A DNA stretch of 64,000 nt from Pterois miles. Its lineage: Eukaryota; Chordata; Actinopteri; Perciformes; Scorpaenidae. The notes beneath the pieces are model-generated. The model searched no databases. It was not told the DNA's origin and was given only the letters and a program-made list of their open reading frames with translations. The stretch covers positions 1,677,501 to 1,741,500 of the forward strand of contig CAMQGK010000010.1 of the NCBI GenBank assembly GCA_947000775.1, in the 5' to 3' direction. Positions 1 to 11,655 of the stretch are shown here, one piece after another (the first letter of the stretch is position 1; every line of letters starts with the position of its first letter). A program made the position numbers and the translations under genes.

Positions 1-1647
1 TGTCTCTGTTGTCTCCTCCCTCTCATGTCCCTGTTGTCTCCTCCTCCTCCTCCTCTCTCATGTCTCTGTTGTCTCCTCCCTCTCATGTCTCTGTTGTCTC
101 CTCCTCCTCTCTCATGTCTCTGTTGTCTCCTCCCTCTCTGTCTCTGTTGTCTCCTCCCTCTCTGTCTCTGTTGTCTTTCCTGCAGACAGGCCCTGCTCTC
201 CTCCTCCCTCCTCCTCTCTCATGTCTCTGTTGTCTCCTCCTCCTCTCTCATGTCTCTGTTGTCTCCTCCCTCTCATGTCTCTGTTGTCTCCTCCCTCTCA
301 TGTCCCTGTTGTCTCCTCCTCCTCCTCCTCTCTCATGTCTCTGTTGTCTCCTCCTTCTCATGTCTCTGTTGTCTCCTCCTCTCTCATGTCTCTGTTGTCT
401 CCTCCTCCTCCTCTCTCATGTCTCTGTTGTCTCCTCCTCCTCCTCCTCTCTCATGTCCCTGTTGTCTCTCATCCTCTCTCATGTCTCTGTTGTCTCCTCC
501 TCCTCCTCCTCTCTCATGTCTCTGTTGTCTCCTCCTCCTCTCTCATGTCTCTGTTGTCTCCTCCTCCTCCTCTCTCATGTCTCTGTTGTCTCCTCCTCCT
601 CTCTCATGTCTCTGTTGTCTCCTCCCTCTCATGTCTCTGTTGTCTCCTCCCTCTCATGTCTCTGTTGTCTCTTCCTGCAGACAGGCCCTGCTCTCCTCCT
701 CCCTCCTCCTCTCTCTGTCTCTGTTGTCTCCTCCCTCTCATGTCCCTGTTGTCTCCTCCTCCTCCTCCTCTCTCATGTCTCTGTTGTCTCCTCCTCCTCC
801 TCCTCTCTCATGTCTCTGTTGTCTCCTCCTCCTCCTCCTCTCTCATGTCTCTGTTGTCTCCTCCCTCTCATGTCTCTGTTGTCTCCTCCTCCTCCTCCTC
901 TCTCATGTCTCTGTTGTCTCCTCCTCCTCTCTCATGTCTCTGTTGTCTCCTCCTCCTCTCTCATGTCTCTGTTGTCTCCTCCTCCTCTCTCATGTCCCTG
1001 TTGTCTCCTCCTCCTCCTCCTCTCTCATGTCCCTGTTGTCTCCTCCTCCTCCTCCTCTCTCATGTCTCTGTTGTCTCCTCCTCCTCCTCTCTCATGTCTC
1101 TGTTGTCTCCTCCTCTCTCATGTCTCTGTTGTCTCCTCCTCTCTCATGTCTCTGTTGTCTCCTCCCTCTCTCATGTCTCTGTTGTCTCCTCCCTCTCATG
1201 TCTCTGTTGTCTCCTCCTCTCTCATGTCTCTGTTGTCTCCTCCTCCTCCTCCTCTCTCATGTCTCTGTTGTCTCCTCCTCCTCCTCCTCTCTCATGTCTC
1301 TGTTGTCTCCTCCTCCTCCTCTCTCATGTCTCTGTTGTCTCCTCCTCCTCCTCCTCTCTCATGTCTCTGTTGTCTCCTCCTCTCTCATGTCTCTGTTGTC
1401 TCCTCCTCTCTCATGTCTCTGTTGTCTCCTCCCTCTCATGTCTCTGTTGTCTCCTCCCTCTCATGTCTCTGTTGTCTCCTCCCTCTCATGTCTCTGTTGT
1501 CTCCTCCCTCTCTGTCTCTGTTGTCTCCTCCCTCTCATGTCTCTGTTGTCTCCTCCTCTCTCATGTCTCTGTTGTCTCCTCCCTCTCATGTCTCTGTTGT
1601 CTCCTCCTCCTCCTCCTCTCTCATGTCTCTGTTGTCTCTTCCTGCAG
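1..1647 (+). repeat. Pyrimidine-rich minisatellite in an rsph14 intron
   Basis: Tandem units of roughly 24-39 bp share a core of CTCTCATGTCTCTGTTGTCT followed by a variable number of CTC/TCC triplets. The strand is almost purely pyrimidine apart from the ATG and GTTG positions. All three forward frames stay open for about 540-580 codons, which is a property of the repeat and not evidence of a gene. Two internal blocks (about 175-210 and 671-702) copy the acceptor and first bases of the downstream rsph14 exon. The left end lies outside the window. Confidence 0.9.
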
Positions 1648-4600
1648 ACAGGCCCTGCTCTCCTCCTCCCTCCTCCCTCCTCTCTCTCAGCTGTTGGACG
1701 ACTCCTCGTCCTCCTGCAGGAGGAGCGTCCTGCAGGCTTTGAACCGTCTCACTCTGCTCCCTGCAGGTAAACTCCTCACTATTTATTCACCAGTAAGTGT
1801 CACTGTTAGCTATGATTTATGTTTGTATCTATGAAGGAGGGAACCTGCCAAAATCTAAAATCCATCAATCCATCAATCAATCAATCAATAAATAAATAAA
1901 TCAATAAATAAATAAATAAATAAGTCATTGAATGTAGCACAAATAATATAAATGATAATACTAATACTAGCACTACTTCTACTACTAATAATAATAAATG
2001 TAGTAGCTAGTAGTTAATTGATAAAATGTGACATAAATTGATATTTGTATTTGTATTAATGCCTGTATTTATTTACTTTTATTTTTGTCTTTTATTTGTG
2101 TATTATTTTTTATTTTTTTTATTTATTTTGCATTCTTTTTTATGTATTCATTTATTTTTCATTTCTTGTTTATTTTAAAATGTACTTATTGATTTATTTG
2201 ATTTATTTTTGCATGATTTTCCCTTTGCATTTCACACCTTATTTATTTCCCCAGACTTATTTATTTTTGCTCTCATCTTTACTTTTTGTTTTTAGATTTC
2301 TTTGTGTAAAGATAAATAAATAAAGAAGCGAATTAAAACAGAAATATTAATTAATAATATAGAAATAAATATGTTTGTGAAAGTAAATAAGAGGTGGACT
2401 GCAAAGGGGAAATCATGCATAAATAAATAAATACATGAGTAAATACATACATAAAATAAAAAATAAAAATCTAAATAAATACAAACATACAAATACATAG
2501 AAAATGAATAAGAGGAAAATAAGATAAAGAAGCATATTAAATATTTAATTACATATTTATTTATCTATTGAGTCATTGGCTTATTTAGACATACAGTATA
2601 TTTTTGAGGTTCATCCTCCATATGAAACAGACATAATCTAAACTGAGGTTATTTCGCTGCAGGTGCAGACGCTCTCCTGACTCTGGTTCCTAAACTGATG
2701 CTGAAGCTCAGAGAGGAGGAGGAGGAGGAGGAGGAGGAGGAGGAGGAGGAGGAGGTGCAGGTGCTGCTCCTCTCCACCCTCACCTCCTGCTCCAGGCTGG
2801 ACGCTCTGCCGGCGCTGGCCTGTGACGGCATCTCGCTGCTGGGCCACAAACTCTGCCACCGCTCCCCGAACATCCGCAGGGAGGCGGCAGCAGCCCTGAT
2901 GGCCCTCAGGTTAAACACCACAACACCACACGCTGGTTGATACAGTTCAGCTGTCGGCATTGAATGACTGGTGGTCGTATGAGCTACTACTCCATAGTCG
3001 GTGTATTACTGCAGTAGATGGAGTCTGGAGCAAAGTAATGTGCTGCTGTGGACGGAGGCAGCAGCAAAGCGTGCTTTAGATACCTAATATACGCTGTATA
3101 TTTAGCCCTTTCTGATGGGAACTGTAGCCGTTACATCGCTCTCCTCAAAGCCACCAGACTGCATTCACAAAAACAGTCATTTCACCCGTGTGGTCTACCG
3201 CCGCTCTGATCGCTTAGTTTGTGTTATTGTGAGTTCGGTGAATCTGAGCTCACAGTAACACAAACATATAGAGGGTGCAACCTGCCAAAATAAATAATAA
3301 ATAAATAAATGACTCACTAAATAAATTAAGTCATTAGATATAGCAAAAACATTATCAAAAATAAATGTAGCCATTAATTAATTGATAAAATGTGACATGA
3401 TTTGATTTTTCTGTTTTAATTTGCTTCTTCATTTATCTGTGTATTAACTCCCATATACATTTATTCTTCTGTTTAATTTTCTCTTTTATTTAGTTCTATG
3501 TTCTTTATGAACTTTTAAATGTATTCATTTATTTTGCATTTATTGTTTATTAATTTTCTATTTATTGCTAAATCCATGTATTTATTTTATACATGTATTT
3601 TTGCATTTATTTATTCCTAAACTTCATCCCCATTTATTTCCCCAAAGTCATTTACATTTTTTTCAATGCATTCTGCCTCATTATGCAAATGAATAAAATG
3701 TAAATGCAAAAATGAATAAGAAATGAAAAATAATTTAAATATACATGACTAAATGAAATTTATTCAGCAGAAGAGTAAATACAGTAAATACTGAATGAAT
3801 ATAAAGATATATAAATAAGAAGCAAATGAAAAGAAATATGAATTGATGTGATATTTTGTCAGTTAATGAATGGTTAAATGTATTTTTAGTATGTTTGTCT
3901 GTGTTATTGTTGGTATCTTGAGATGGTCACAGTGACAGGCTGCTCTGTGCCGGTTCAGTGTTTGTGAGGACGGCAGGCGGCGGCTGTGCGAGGAGGCGGT
4001 GCTTCCCGTCCTGGTCGACCTGCTGCAGGACGGAGACGTGGAGGTTCAGGCCAACGCTGCTGGAGTCATCATGTACACGGTGACCATCACCACAGGTTCA
4101 TGCTCCCGCCTCCACTGAGCTGACAAATCAGGTTTCCTCTAAACACTACAAAGCCCATGAGCCCCAGTTGCTGTTGTCTCCATGGTTACTGAATTGATCC
4201 CAAACTGATCCAGAATCAGAGTGAACTTTTTATACACAGCACATTGTGACGCTCTATGATTGGATGTTTGTTGGAGAAATGCATCCTGGAAGTTGTAGTT
4301 TTTGTCCGCAGGCTTCTTGCAGCTTTGAACCGGATCTTTTATTGTTTATCTTTTGTTCTGTATGGAGGACGGAACCTGCCAAATAAACAAATAAACAAAC
4401 AAACAAACAAACAAACAAACAAACAAATAAAAGACTCAATAACTAAATAACTAATAAATGACTCAATAAATAAATAAATAAATGACTCAACAGATAAATA
4501 AATAAACAATTAATTAAATGTAGCAAAAAAAAATTTAATATAAATGTAGCCATTCATTAATTGATAAAATGTGACATAAATTGATATTTCTGTTTTAATA

Positions 4601-5563
4601 TGCTTCTTAATGTCTGGTTGTATCTCTATCTTTGTATTAATTTAACTTAACTTTTTAATTTTTCCTCTTTGATTTTTTTTTTAATTTTATTATATGATGT
4701 AAGTATCTACTCGTGTATTTATTTATTTTATGTATGTATTTACTTGTGTATTTATTTATTTATGCATGATTTTCCCTTTGCATTTCACCCCTTATTTATT
4801 TCCCCAAACTTATTTATTTCTGTATTCTTTTTTTTTTACTCATTTCTTTCTACACTTCCCTTTTTCTGCCTCATTAGGCAAATGAGGGAGCTGAAAATAA
4901 ATTAATAAAAATAAAATTAATGCAAAAATGAAGAAATACATAAAAAATAATAAAAATAAATCCATAAATAAATTTAAGCAAAACTTAAACATAAGAGTAA
5001 ATAAATAAGGGAAAGAAAAATAAATAAAGATAAATAAATAAAGATGCAAATTAAAATAAATAATTACATAATTAGTATTAATAATAATTAATTTATTTGT
5101 ATGTTATTTTTGTTGCATATAATGACATGTTTGCTTATTTATGTATTTATTTATTCATTCTTTTGTTTGTTTTGGCAGGTTGCATCCTCCACAGTTCTGA
5201 TCATTCAACAGTTTGTCTTCTGTCCGAACCTTAAATGCACCATGTGACTCCTCCCGACCAATCATGTAACAGAGTTTGATTGCAGGTAAGCAGCAGTGTC
5301 TGGAGCTGAACGTCATCCCCGTCCTCCTCGACCTGGTGTCCATGAACAAAGAGGAGGAGGAGGAGGAGGAGAGGAGGAGGAGGAAGGCCCTGGTCCTGTA
5401 CTCCCTCAGGGCTCTGACGGCGCTGGCTGAAGCTCCGGACGGCCGCCGCCTCCTGCAGGAGCAGCTTTCCCTGCTGGTGAGGAGGAGCGAGTCTGCAGAG
5501 GAGGACCAGGACATCCGGCGGGCCGCTCGGACCGCCGTCAGGGTGGTCACCTGGACTCCCTGA
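1648..5563 (+). CDS. rsph14: Radial spoke head 14 homolog (RTDR1), 3' part, four exons
   Basis: This is the C-terminal part of an armadillo-repeat protein of motile cilia (radial spoke/axoneme). Exons are 1648-1766, 2663-2909, 3959-4095 and 5286-5563 (stop TGA at 5561-5563). Each intron has GT-AG ends and the junction phases agree, giving about 259 residues against about 348 for the human protein. The earlier exons lie upstream of the window. Recognisable family segments include LSQLLDDSSSSCRRSVLQAL, LTLLPAG, the armadillo helices VLPVLVDLLQDGDVEVQANA and VIPVLLDLV, LTALAEAPDGRR, and a C-terminus in TWTP. These match the order of conserved segments known for RSPH14. Oddities are a 14-Glu run from GAG codons (2713-2754), a second Glu/Arg-rich run (about 5350-5385), and one copy of the same inverted-repeat element in each of the three introns. 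The first visible acceptor sits at the edge of a minisatellite that holds two further copies of it. The identification rests on family memory, not a search. Confidence 0.86.
1831..2623. mobile_element. Inverted-repeat (MITE-like) element, rsph14 intron copy 1
   Basis: This is an AT-rich foldback element. The left end reads GGAGGGAACCTGCCAAAATC and the right end reads GAGGTTCATCCTCCATAT, which is roughly its inverse complement. The interior is a loose long palindrome of AAATAAATAAAT tracts around a conserved stretch (GATAAAATGTGACATAAATT and the TTTGCATTTCAC type). No transposase frame is present. It fills most of the intron at 1767-2662. Confidence 0.7.
3268..3880. mobile_element. Inverted-repeat (MITE-like) element, rsph14 intron copy 2
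   Basis: The left end GAGGGTGCAACCTGCCAAAA and the GATAAAATGTGACATGATTT core match the copy in the preceding intron. I could not find a matching right terminal repeat, so the 3' boundary is approximate and the copy may be truncated. The preceding intron stretch 2910-3267 shows no other recognisable feature. Confidence 0.6.
4361..5192. mobile_element. Inverted-repeat (MITE-like) element, rsph14 intron copy 3
   Basis: The left terminus TATGGAGGACGGAACCTGCC and right terminus TTGGCAGGTTGCATCCTCCA form a clear inverted repeat. The interior has the same GATAAAATGTGACATAAATT core and palindromic AT tracts as the copies in the two preceding introns, plus an (AAAC)n run near 4386-4425. It ends about 90 bp before the acceptor of the last rsph14 exon. 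Confidence 0.75.
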
Positions 5564-5614
5564 GACCTCTGACCTCTAGAGCTCAGCTGCCGGGTCAGCC
5601 TCAGTTAACCACAT

Positions 5615-5620
5615 AATAAA
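5615..5620 (+). terminator. Candidate poly(A) signal of rsph14
   Basis: AATAAA occurs 52 bp after the rsph14 stop codon. It implies a very short 3' UTR. No transcript evidence is available, and further AATAAA-like motifs occur downstream in the AT-rich spacer. Confidence 0.45.
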
Positions 5621-7430
5621 CCCTTCATTCCATCTATTTCTATTCATTGATTATCCACCACCACTAAAATATCAGTGTCCTGCTGCCACAAAGCAGATTG
5701 TGTCCAGTCAGATGTGAGAGGACGACTCTGAATATCTGAATTATCTGTCATAGAAATCCCCTTTACTAATACATATTATAAAAGTTATTAAAGTTTTCAC
5801 ATATTTTACTGGTAGCTTTCAGAGATTTGACACATATTTTTTGGATACTAATAATAATAATAATAATACTATAATACTAATAATTTCTTTGAATTTTTCC
5901 CCCACATATTTCTGATTTGTTTTCATGCTTTTACCTTGTAAAAAGACTTATTTACAAATAGATGTTATTTAATTTAGTTTTCACATATTTTACTGATATT
6001 TTTTGGATATTTTCATTTTTTTTATTTCATTTTTAAAATTTTTTTACTTTTTCACACATTTTACTAATCATTTTTATATTTATATATTTTTATATTTTTT
6101 ATATATTTCTGAATGGTGTTTAATGCTTTTAGGTTGTAGAAGGTCCTTTTTACAAATAAATGTTATTTTTTTTATTTAGTTTTCACTTATTCTACTAATA
6201 TTTTTAGACATTTTTCAGATATTTTACATATATTTGTCAGACATTTTCAGATGTTTTAAGATATTTTTTCACATATTTTACTATTTTTTAAATTTTTTTA
6301 CATATAAAGTTAAGTTTTTTGTTTGTTTAAAATTTTGCTTTTTTTGGGATATTTTTTTTCGACAATTTTAAATATTTTGAAAAGGAGACTTTTTTTTTTT
6401 TTTTACTATTTTTTCCACATATTTTACTAATAATTTTCACAAACATTTGTCAGGTATTTTTTTTGCATATTTCTGAATAGTGCTTCATGTTTTTAGCTTG
6501 TATAAATCCTCTTTACCAGTAGATGTTGTTTACTTCAGTACATAGAGAACAAAACCCCCCAGGATGGGAAATATCATAAATATAAGTATAAATATACAAC
6601 TAGTATTTGATATAAAATAAATTGATTATCTTCACCACATGAAGTGCATTAAAGACCTGAAACTGAAACTGAACTGATGAATCAATAAAAAAACACTGAT
6701 CATTTTGATAACTGATTTATTTGTAGATTTATAATGCAACACAAGATGAACGCTGTTTCCCATTCAAACTTTTCTAAATATGAAATACTGTATTTTATTC
6801 TTTATTTATTAAAATATATTTGATATGTTTCACCATTCTCCATAAACAACAATAAAAACTATTTAAGTCACAGGACGACTAAAACAAGAAATGACCAGAA
6901 AGGATCAGATCAGCAGAGCTGAGATGGACGTTAGTAACATTCAGGATTATTCTGCTGCTTTCTATCTTTGACATGTAGAGTCAGTGAAACGGAGGACCGC
7001 TGGAGGCCTCCCAGTGTCCCCAACAGGGCCACGGACCCCAGTTTGAGCAGCGCCCCTGCAGCACAGTGTTGTTCCTCTCTGACCTGCTGCTCTGAATGAT
7101 GCTGCTGCTCTGCAGTCAAATTAAGGCCATCAGCTCAGAGAGTGAATAAGCTCCTTTATGTGATTCCTGCTGAGGCTGCAGGCACCGACACGAAGAGGAG
7201 CAGTATTACTATTATTATTATTATTGTTATTATTGTTGTTGTTGTTGTTTACATCATATATAATATCAGTAAGACCAGAGGCTCAAGACCAGCAGGAACA
7301 GAAATAGTCATCTTCACTCAGCAGTTAGTCAAAAATGATTTAAATCAGGAAGAAGAAGTCAAAGAGGTCAGAAATCTGACACTAGATTAAACCAAGAACC
7401 AGCACAACTGTCTTCAATCAGCATCAGATG
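5621..7430. other. AT-rich spacer between rsph14 and the 31-bp array
   Basis: No gene is visible. The stretch 5800-6500 carries a degenerate motif of the type TTTCACATATTTTACTAAT, several times over, suggesting an old decayed repeat. A short (ATT)n/(GTT)n run lies at about 7206-7250. The small frames here have no recognisable protein features. Confidence 0.5.
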
Positions 7431-7435
7431 AGAGA

Positions 7436-8712
7436 CAGAGACGGGTAATGGTCTGGTCCAGAGAGACAGAGACAGGTACTGGACGGGTCCAGAGAGACAG
7501 AGACAGATAATGGACTGGTCCAGAGAGACAGGGACAGGTAATGGACGGGTCCAGAGAGACAGAGACAGGTAATGGACTGGTCCAGAGAGACAGGGACAGG
7601 TAATGGACTGGTCCAGAGAGACAGAGACAGGTAATGGACTGGTCCAGAGAGACAGGGACAGGTAATGGACTGGTCCAGAGAGACAGGGACAGGTACTGGA
7701 CGGGTCCAGAGAGACAGGGACAGGTAATGGACTGGTCCAGAGAGACAGGGACAGGTAATGGACGGGTCCAGAGAGACAGGGACAGGTAATGGACTGGTCC
7801 AGAGAGACAGAGACAGGTAATGGACTGGTCCAGAGAGACAGAGACAGGTAATGGACTGGTCCAGAGAGACAGAGACAGGTAATGGTCTGGTCCAGAGAGA
7901 CAGGGACAGGTAATGGACGGGTCCAGAGAGAGAGGGACAGGTAATGGACTGGTCCAGAGAGACAGGGACAGGTAATGGACTGGTCCAGAGAGAGAGGGAC
8001 AGGTAATGGACTGGTCCAGAGAGACAGAGACAGGTAATGGACTGGTCCAGAGAGACAGAGACAGGTAATGGTCTGGTCCAGAGAGACAGGGACGGGTAAT
8101 GGACTGGTCCAGAGAGACAGAGACGGGTAATGGACTGGTCCAGAGAGACAGGGACGGGTAATGGACTGGTCCAGAGAGACAGGGACAGGTAATGGACTGG
8201 TCCAGAGAGACAGGGACAGGTAATGGACTGGTCCAGAGAGACAGGGACAGGTAATGGACTGGTCCAGAGAGACAGGGACAGGTAATGGACTGGTCCAGAG
8301 AGACAGGGACAGGTAATGGTCTGGTCCAGAGAGACAGGGACAGGTAATGGACTGGTCCAGAGAGACAGGGACAGGTAATGGTCTGGTCCAGAGAGACAGA
8401 CAGGGACAGGTAATGGTCTGGTAGGGCCAGAGAGACAGGGACAGGTAATGGTCTGGTCCAGAGAGACAGGGACAGGTAATGGACTGGTGGTCCAGAGAGA
8501 CAGGGACAGGTAATGGTCTGGTCCAGAGAGACAGGGACAGGTAATGGACTGGTCCAGAGAGACAGGGACGGGTAATGGTCTGGTCCAGAGAGACAGGGAC
8601 AGGTAATGGTCTGGTCCAGAGAGACAGAGACGGGTAATGGACTGGTCCAGAGAGACAGGGACAGGTAATGGACTGGTCCAGAGAGACAGGGACAGGTAAT
8701 GGTCTGGTCCAG
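7436..8712. repeat. 31-bp minisatellite, about 41 copies
   Basis: The unit reads approximately GGTCCAGAGAGACAGGGACA followed by GGTAATGGACT. Variants are A/G at GACAG(A/G)GAC and GGAC versus GGTC, with a few indel units near 8395-8480. Because 31 is not a multiple of three and the minus strand has no stops, all three minus frames are open for about 434-457 codons. These are not proteins. Each unit contains ACAGGTAATG, which resembles a 5' splice site. Confidence 0.93.
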
Positions 8713-8739
8713 ACACACACAATACTGCTCTTACCACAC

Positions 8740-9245
8740 ACACGCGTGCGCGCACGCTGTCGCGCGCAGCCAGCCTATATCCGTCGGTGGTCGCAGAGAG
8801 AGAGACAGCTGATGACGGAGCTGCTGGATGTTTCTGCCGAACACCGGTAACACGGAGCAGGTAGGACCCGAACTAACACTGACCTGACCGGTACCGACCC
8901 GACCCGGAAGTCCCGGTGGAGAACATTAACCACGTGTTGGATGATATTTAGTGTAGAGATGGATGTCCGATGTTCTGCAGCCAAACTGCGAGGTGAAGTT
9001 TGGATTAAAATATTCAGGCTGGTATTTAGCAGAGATGTGATGGTGAAACTATAAAGATACTGTGGGGGGGGGGCGGTGTTGAAGTTTTTAGCGGGACTTC
9101 GGCCCGGTTCTCTCCCCGCCTGTGGTCGACCTTGTCCGCGGGAGCTGACGCTGTGACACGCCGGGCTGCGGTGCGCCACAGCGGGCAGAGGAGCTCCGAC
9201 GGTCCCCTCTCCTTCCTCCCTCCTCCGCCGCCTCGCTGTCTCCGT
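8740..9245 (+). promoter_or_regulatory. CpG-rich region, candidate dmtn promoter and first exon
   Basis: CpG dinucleotides are dense here (for example GCGTGCGCGCACGCTGTCGC near 8745-8765, and again near 9070-9235), unlike the AT-rich surroundings. A candidate non-coding first exon ends in GGAGCAG at 8860 before a GTAGGA donor; GTAACA at 8847 is an alternative. The next gene on this strand is dmtn, whose start codon is at 28286. Linking this island to dmtn is inference from position only, and it could serve another transcript. Confidence 0.45.
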
Positions 9246-9814
9246 TACCTTCAAATATAAAGTAACCTGCGTCTAATTATGGGATTACAGAGATATGTAA
9301 TCAGATACAGGGTATGATTCAGGTACTGTGTGAAGTTATGTAAGAGGCTGCTGGGAAGGGAGCACGGAGGATGGAGCAGAGGAGGGATGGAGGGATGGAG
9401 GGTGGATTAGGGAGAGGATGGTTTTATGTAACACCCCCCTCCTCATCCAGCACCACATCTGCCTTCTCTCTCAAATCCTCCCATGATAGCCCCATAATAT
9501 CTCTAAACTGCTCCTGTCATTTAAGGAGTATTTATATTATCGTTACAATGAATGAGTACAGGGTCCACCTACACCTACCTAGTACATCTACTCTAAGTGC
9601 TGTACGTGCAGTTTTGACATGCTTGTACTTTACTTGAGGTAAAGGCGGACTCCTGTTCTGCTGGTAACCATGGTGAGCCGTTTAGTGGGCGGGGCCTTCA
9701 GTATTTAGATGGCTCTCAAAAATGAGTGAAAAATACATGAAGTTTGGCGTGAATGTGGTACAACTTTCAACATGCTCGTTTAGTAGCATGCAGCATCAGG
9801 TAATAAAATATGCC
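9246..9814. other. No recognisable feature
   Basis: The sequence looks single-copy with a short (GGATGGAG)-like run near 9370-9420. No exon, RNA or repeat family could be recognised. Confidence 0.4.
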
Positions 9815-11655
9815 ACCATGTTGAGGTATTTAGTGGAGGCAGAATAATTCTCCGATCACATTAATGTCTGGATCAATGTCTGAAGAAAGTCATAGTTTCT
9901 GTCAGTCTGTCCTGTCTCTCTCTCTCCAGGATCACCAGAGTTAGTGGAGAAAGTTAACGTTAACGAATGAGACCAGATTAGCCGACCGCTACGCTGCTGG
10001 AGGAGGAGACAGCTGGATAACGCTAGCTAGCTAGCTAGCTAGCTAGTCAGAGACTGACTAGCTAGCTAGCTAGTCAGTCTCTGACTAGCTAGCTAGCTAG
10101 TCAGAGACTGACTAGCTAACTCCTGCTCTCCTCCTGGTGAAGTAGCCTCCTAGCGGTGAGGACTGAGGCAGAGGGACCGTGACCCAGCTCTGTCTGCTGC
10201 TGGACTCATTTCCTGTAGCATGGAGGAATTAGCAAGCTAAGCTAGCTAAGTAGCAGCCGTCCAACCAGCGGGCTGGTGGCCAACGGCAGCGCTGTAAAGA
10301 TAAACTGAGGGCGTATAAATCTTTGGATGTCTGTAGTTAACTATCCTTCAGTAAAGTCAGTCAAAAAGAGAGTCGGACAATATCAAAGAGTTTCAGAGAT
10401 GGAGAGAAAGGAATGCTAATAGTTTAGCCTTCTGCTAACAGCAGCCAATTGCTCACGGCTGCTGTTAGCAGAAGGCTAAATATTAGCATAATTTCCTCTC
10501 CATCTCTGAAAGGTTTCTCTGATGTTGTAGCTCTCTAGATCCTCCAATCACAGTTTGTCATCTCAAATGTTGTGATATCTGGATTCTGGCAGCCAACAAC
10601 AGCAAGATGACATTTGATGTGGAGCTTTAGCTCACTGCTAGCGTTAGCCTCCAGTCTTTGTTTAGCCTCCAGTCTATGGTTAGCCTCCAGTCTATCATTA
10701 GCCTCCAGTCTTAGGTTAGCCTCCAGTCTAAGGTTAGCCTCCAGTCTTTGTTTAGCCTCCAGTCTAATGTTAGCCTCCAGTCTTAGGTTAGCCTCCAGTC
10801 TTTGTTTAGCCTCCAGTCTTAGGTTAGCCTCCAGTCTTTGTTTAGCCTCCAGTCTTTGTTTAGCCTCCAGTCTTAGGTTTAGCCTCCAGTCTTTGTTTAG
10901 CCTCCAGTCTTAGGTTAGCCTCCAGTCTTTGTTTAGCCTCCAGTCTTTGTTTAGCCTCCAGTCTATGGTTAGCCTCCAGTCTATCATTAGCCTCCAGTCT
11001 TTAGTTAGCCTCCAGTCTATGGTTAGCCTCCAGTCTATGGTTAGCCTCCAGTCTTTGTTTAGCCTCCAGTCTTAGGTTAGCCTCCAGTCTTTGTTTAGCC
11101 TCCAGTCTATGGTTAGCCTCCAGTCTATGGTTAGCCTCCAGTCTATGGTTAGCCTCCAGTCTTTGGTTAGCCTCCAGTCTTTGTTTAGCCTCCAGTCTAT
11201 GGTTAGCCTCCAGTCTTAGGTTAGCCTCCAGTCTTTGTTTAGCCTCCAGTCTTAGGTTAGCCTCCAGTCTTTGTTTAGCCTCCAGTCTTTGTTTAGCCTC
11301 CAGTCTATGGTTAACCTCCAGTCTTTGGTTAGCCTCCAGTCTTTGTTTAGCCTCCAGTCTATGGTTAGCCTCCAGTCTTTGTTTAGCCTCCAGTCTTTGT
11401 TTAGCCTCCAGTCTATGGTTAACCTCCAGTCTTTGGTTAGCCTCCAGTCTTAGGTTAGCCTCCAGTCTTTGTTTAGCCTCCAGTCTTAGGTTAGCCTCCA
11501 GTCTTTGTTTAGCCTCCAGTCTTTGGTTAGCCTCCAGTCTATGGTTAGCCTCCAGTCTAAGGTTAGCCTCCAGTCTAAGGTTAGCCTCCAGTCTAAGGTT
11601 AGCCTCACCCAGTCTTTGGTTAGCCTCCAGCTAACACTGGGACCTCATGACGTTG
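9815..11655. mobile_element. Left arm of an inverted repeat pair flanking dmtn
   Basis: This segment reappears in reverse complement at 39695-40980. Shared landmarks are CCATGTTGAGGTATTTAGTG, a TCCAGGATCACCAGAGTTAG block, the GCTAGCTAGC tract, a CTGCTGTTAGCAGAAGGCTA hairpin of about 110 bp (about 10390-10510), a CAAATGT/ACATTTG block and an 18-bp minisatellite. The copies differ mainly in array length and in the GCTAGC tract, which here forms an extended palindrome with TCAGAGACTGA at about 10020-10115. No protein frame was found. The terminal repeats are clearer in the right copy. Confidence 0.8.
10643..11630 (+). repeat. 18-bp minisatellite, about 55 copies
   Basis: The unit is GTTAGCCTCCAGTCTTTG with variants TATG, TAAG, TTAG and TATC in the last bases. 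The unit length is 6 codons, so open frames of SLQSLF and LASSL type arise by chance. The same unit, inverted, forms the array at 39721-40215 in the other arm of the inverted pair. Confidence 0.93.

Noticed and set aside
9..1834. Three overlapping plus-strand frames of 537-581 codons rich in Ser, Leu and Pro
   Set aside because: They are three readings of one pyrimidine minisatellite. Only the last about 40 codons of one frame belong to a real rsph14 exon.
5155..5550. 131-codon minus-strand frame opposite the last rsph14 exon
   Set aside because: Shadow of the real exon; the plus strand carries the conserved armadillo sequence.
7430..8712. Regular repeats considered as a CRISPR array
   Set aside because: There are no unique spacers, the units are contiguous, and the genome is a vertebrate.
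7368..8755. Three minus-strand frames of 434-457 codons (SLDQSITCPCLSGPVHYLSL type)
   Set aside because: All frames read the same 31-bp repeat, which lacks stops on this strand; no start context, introns or homology.
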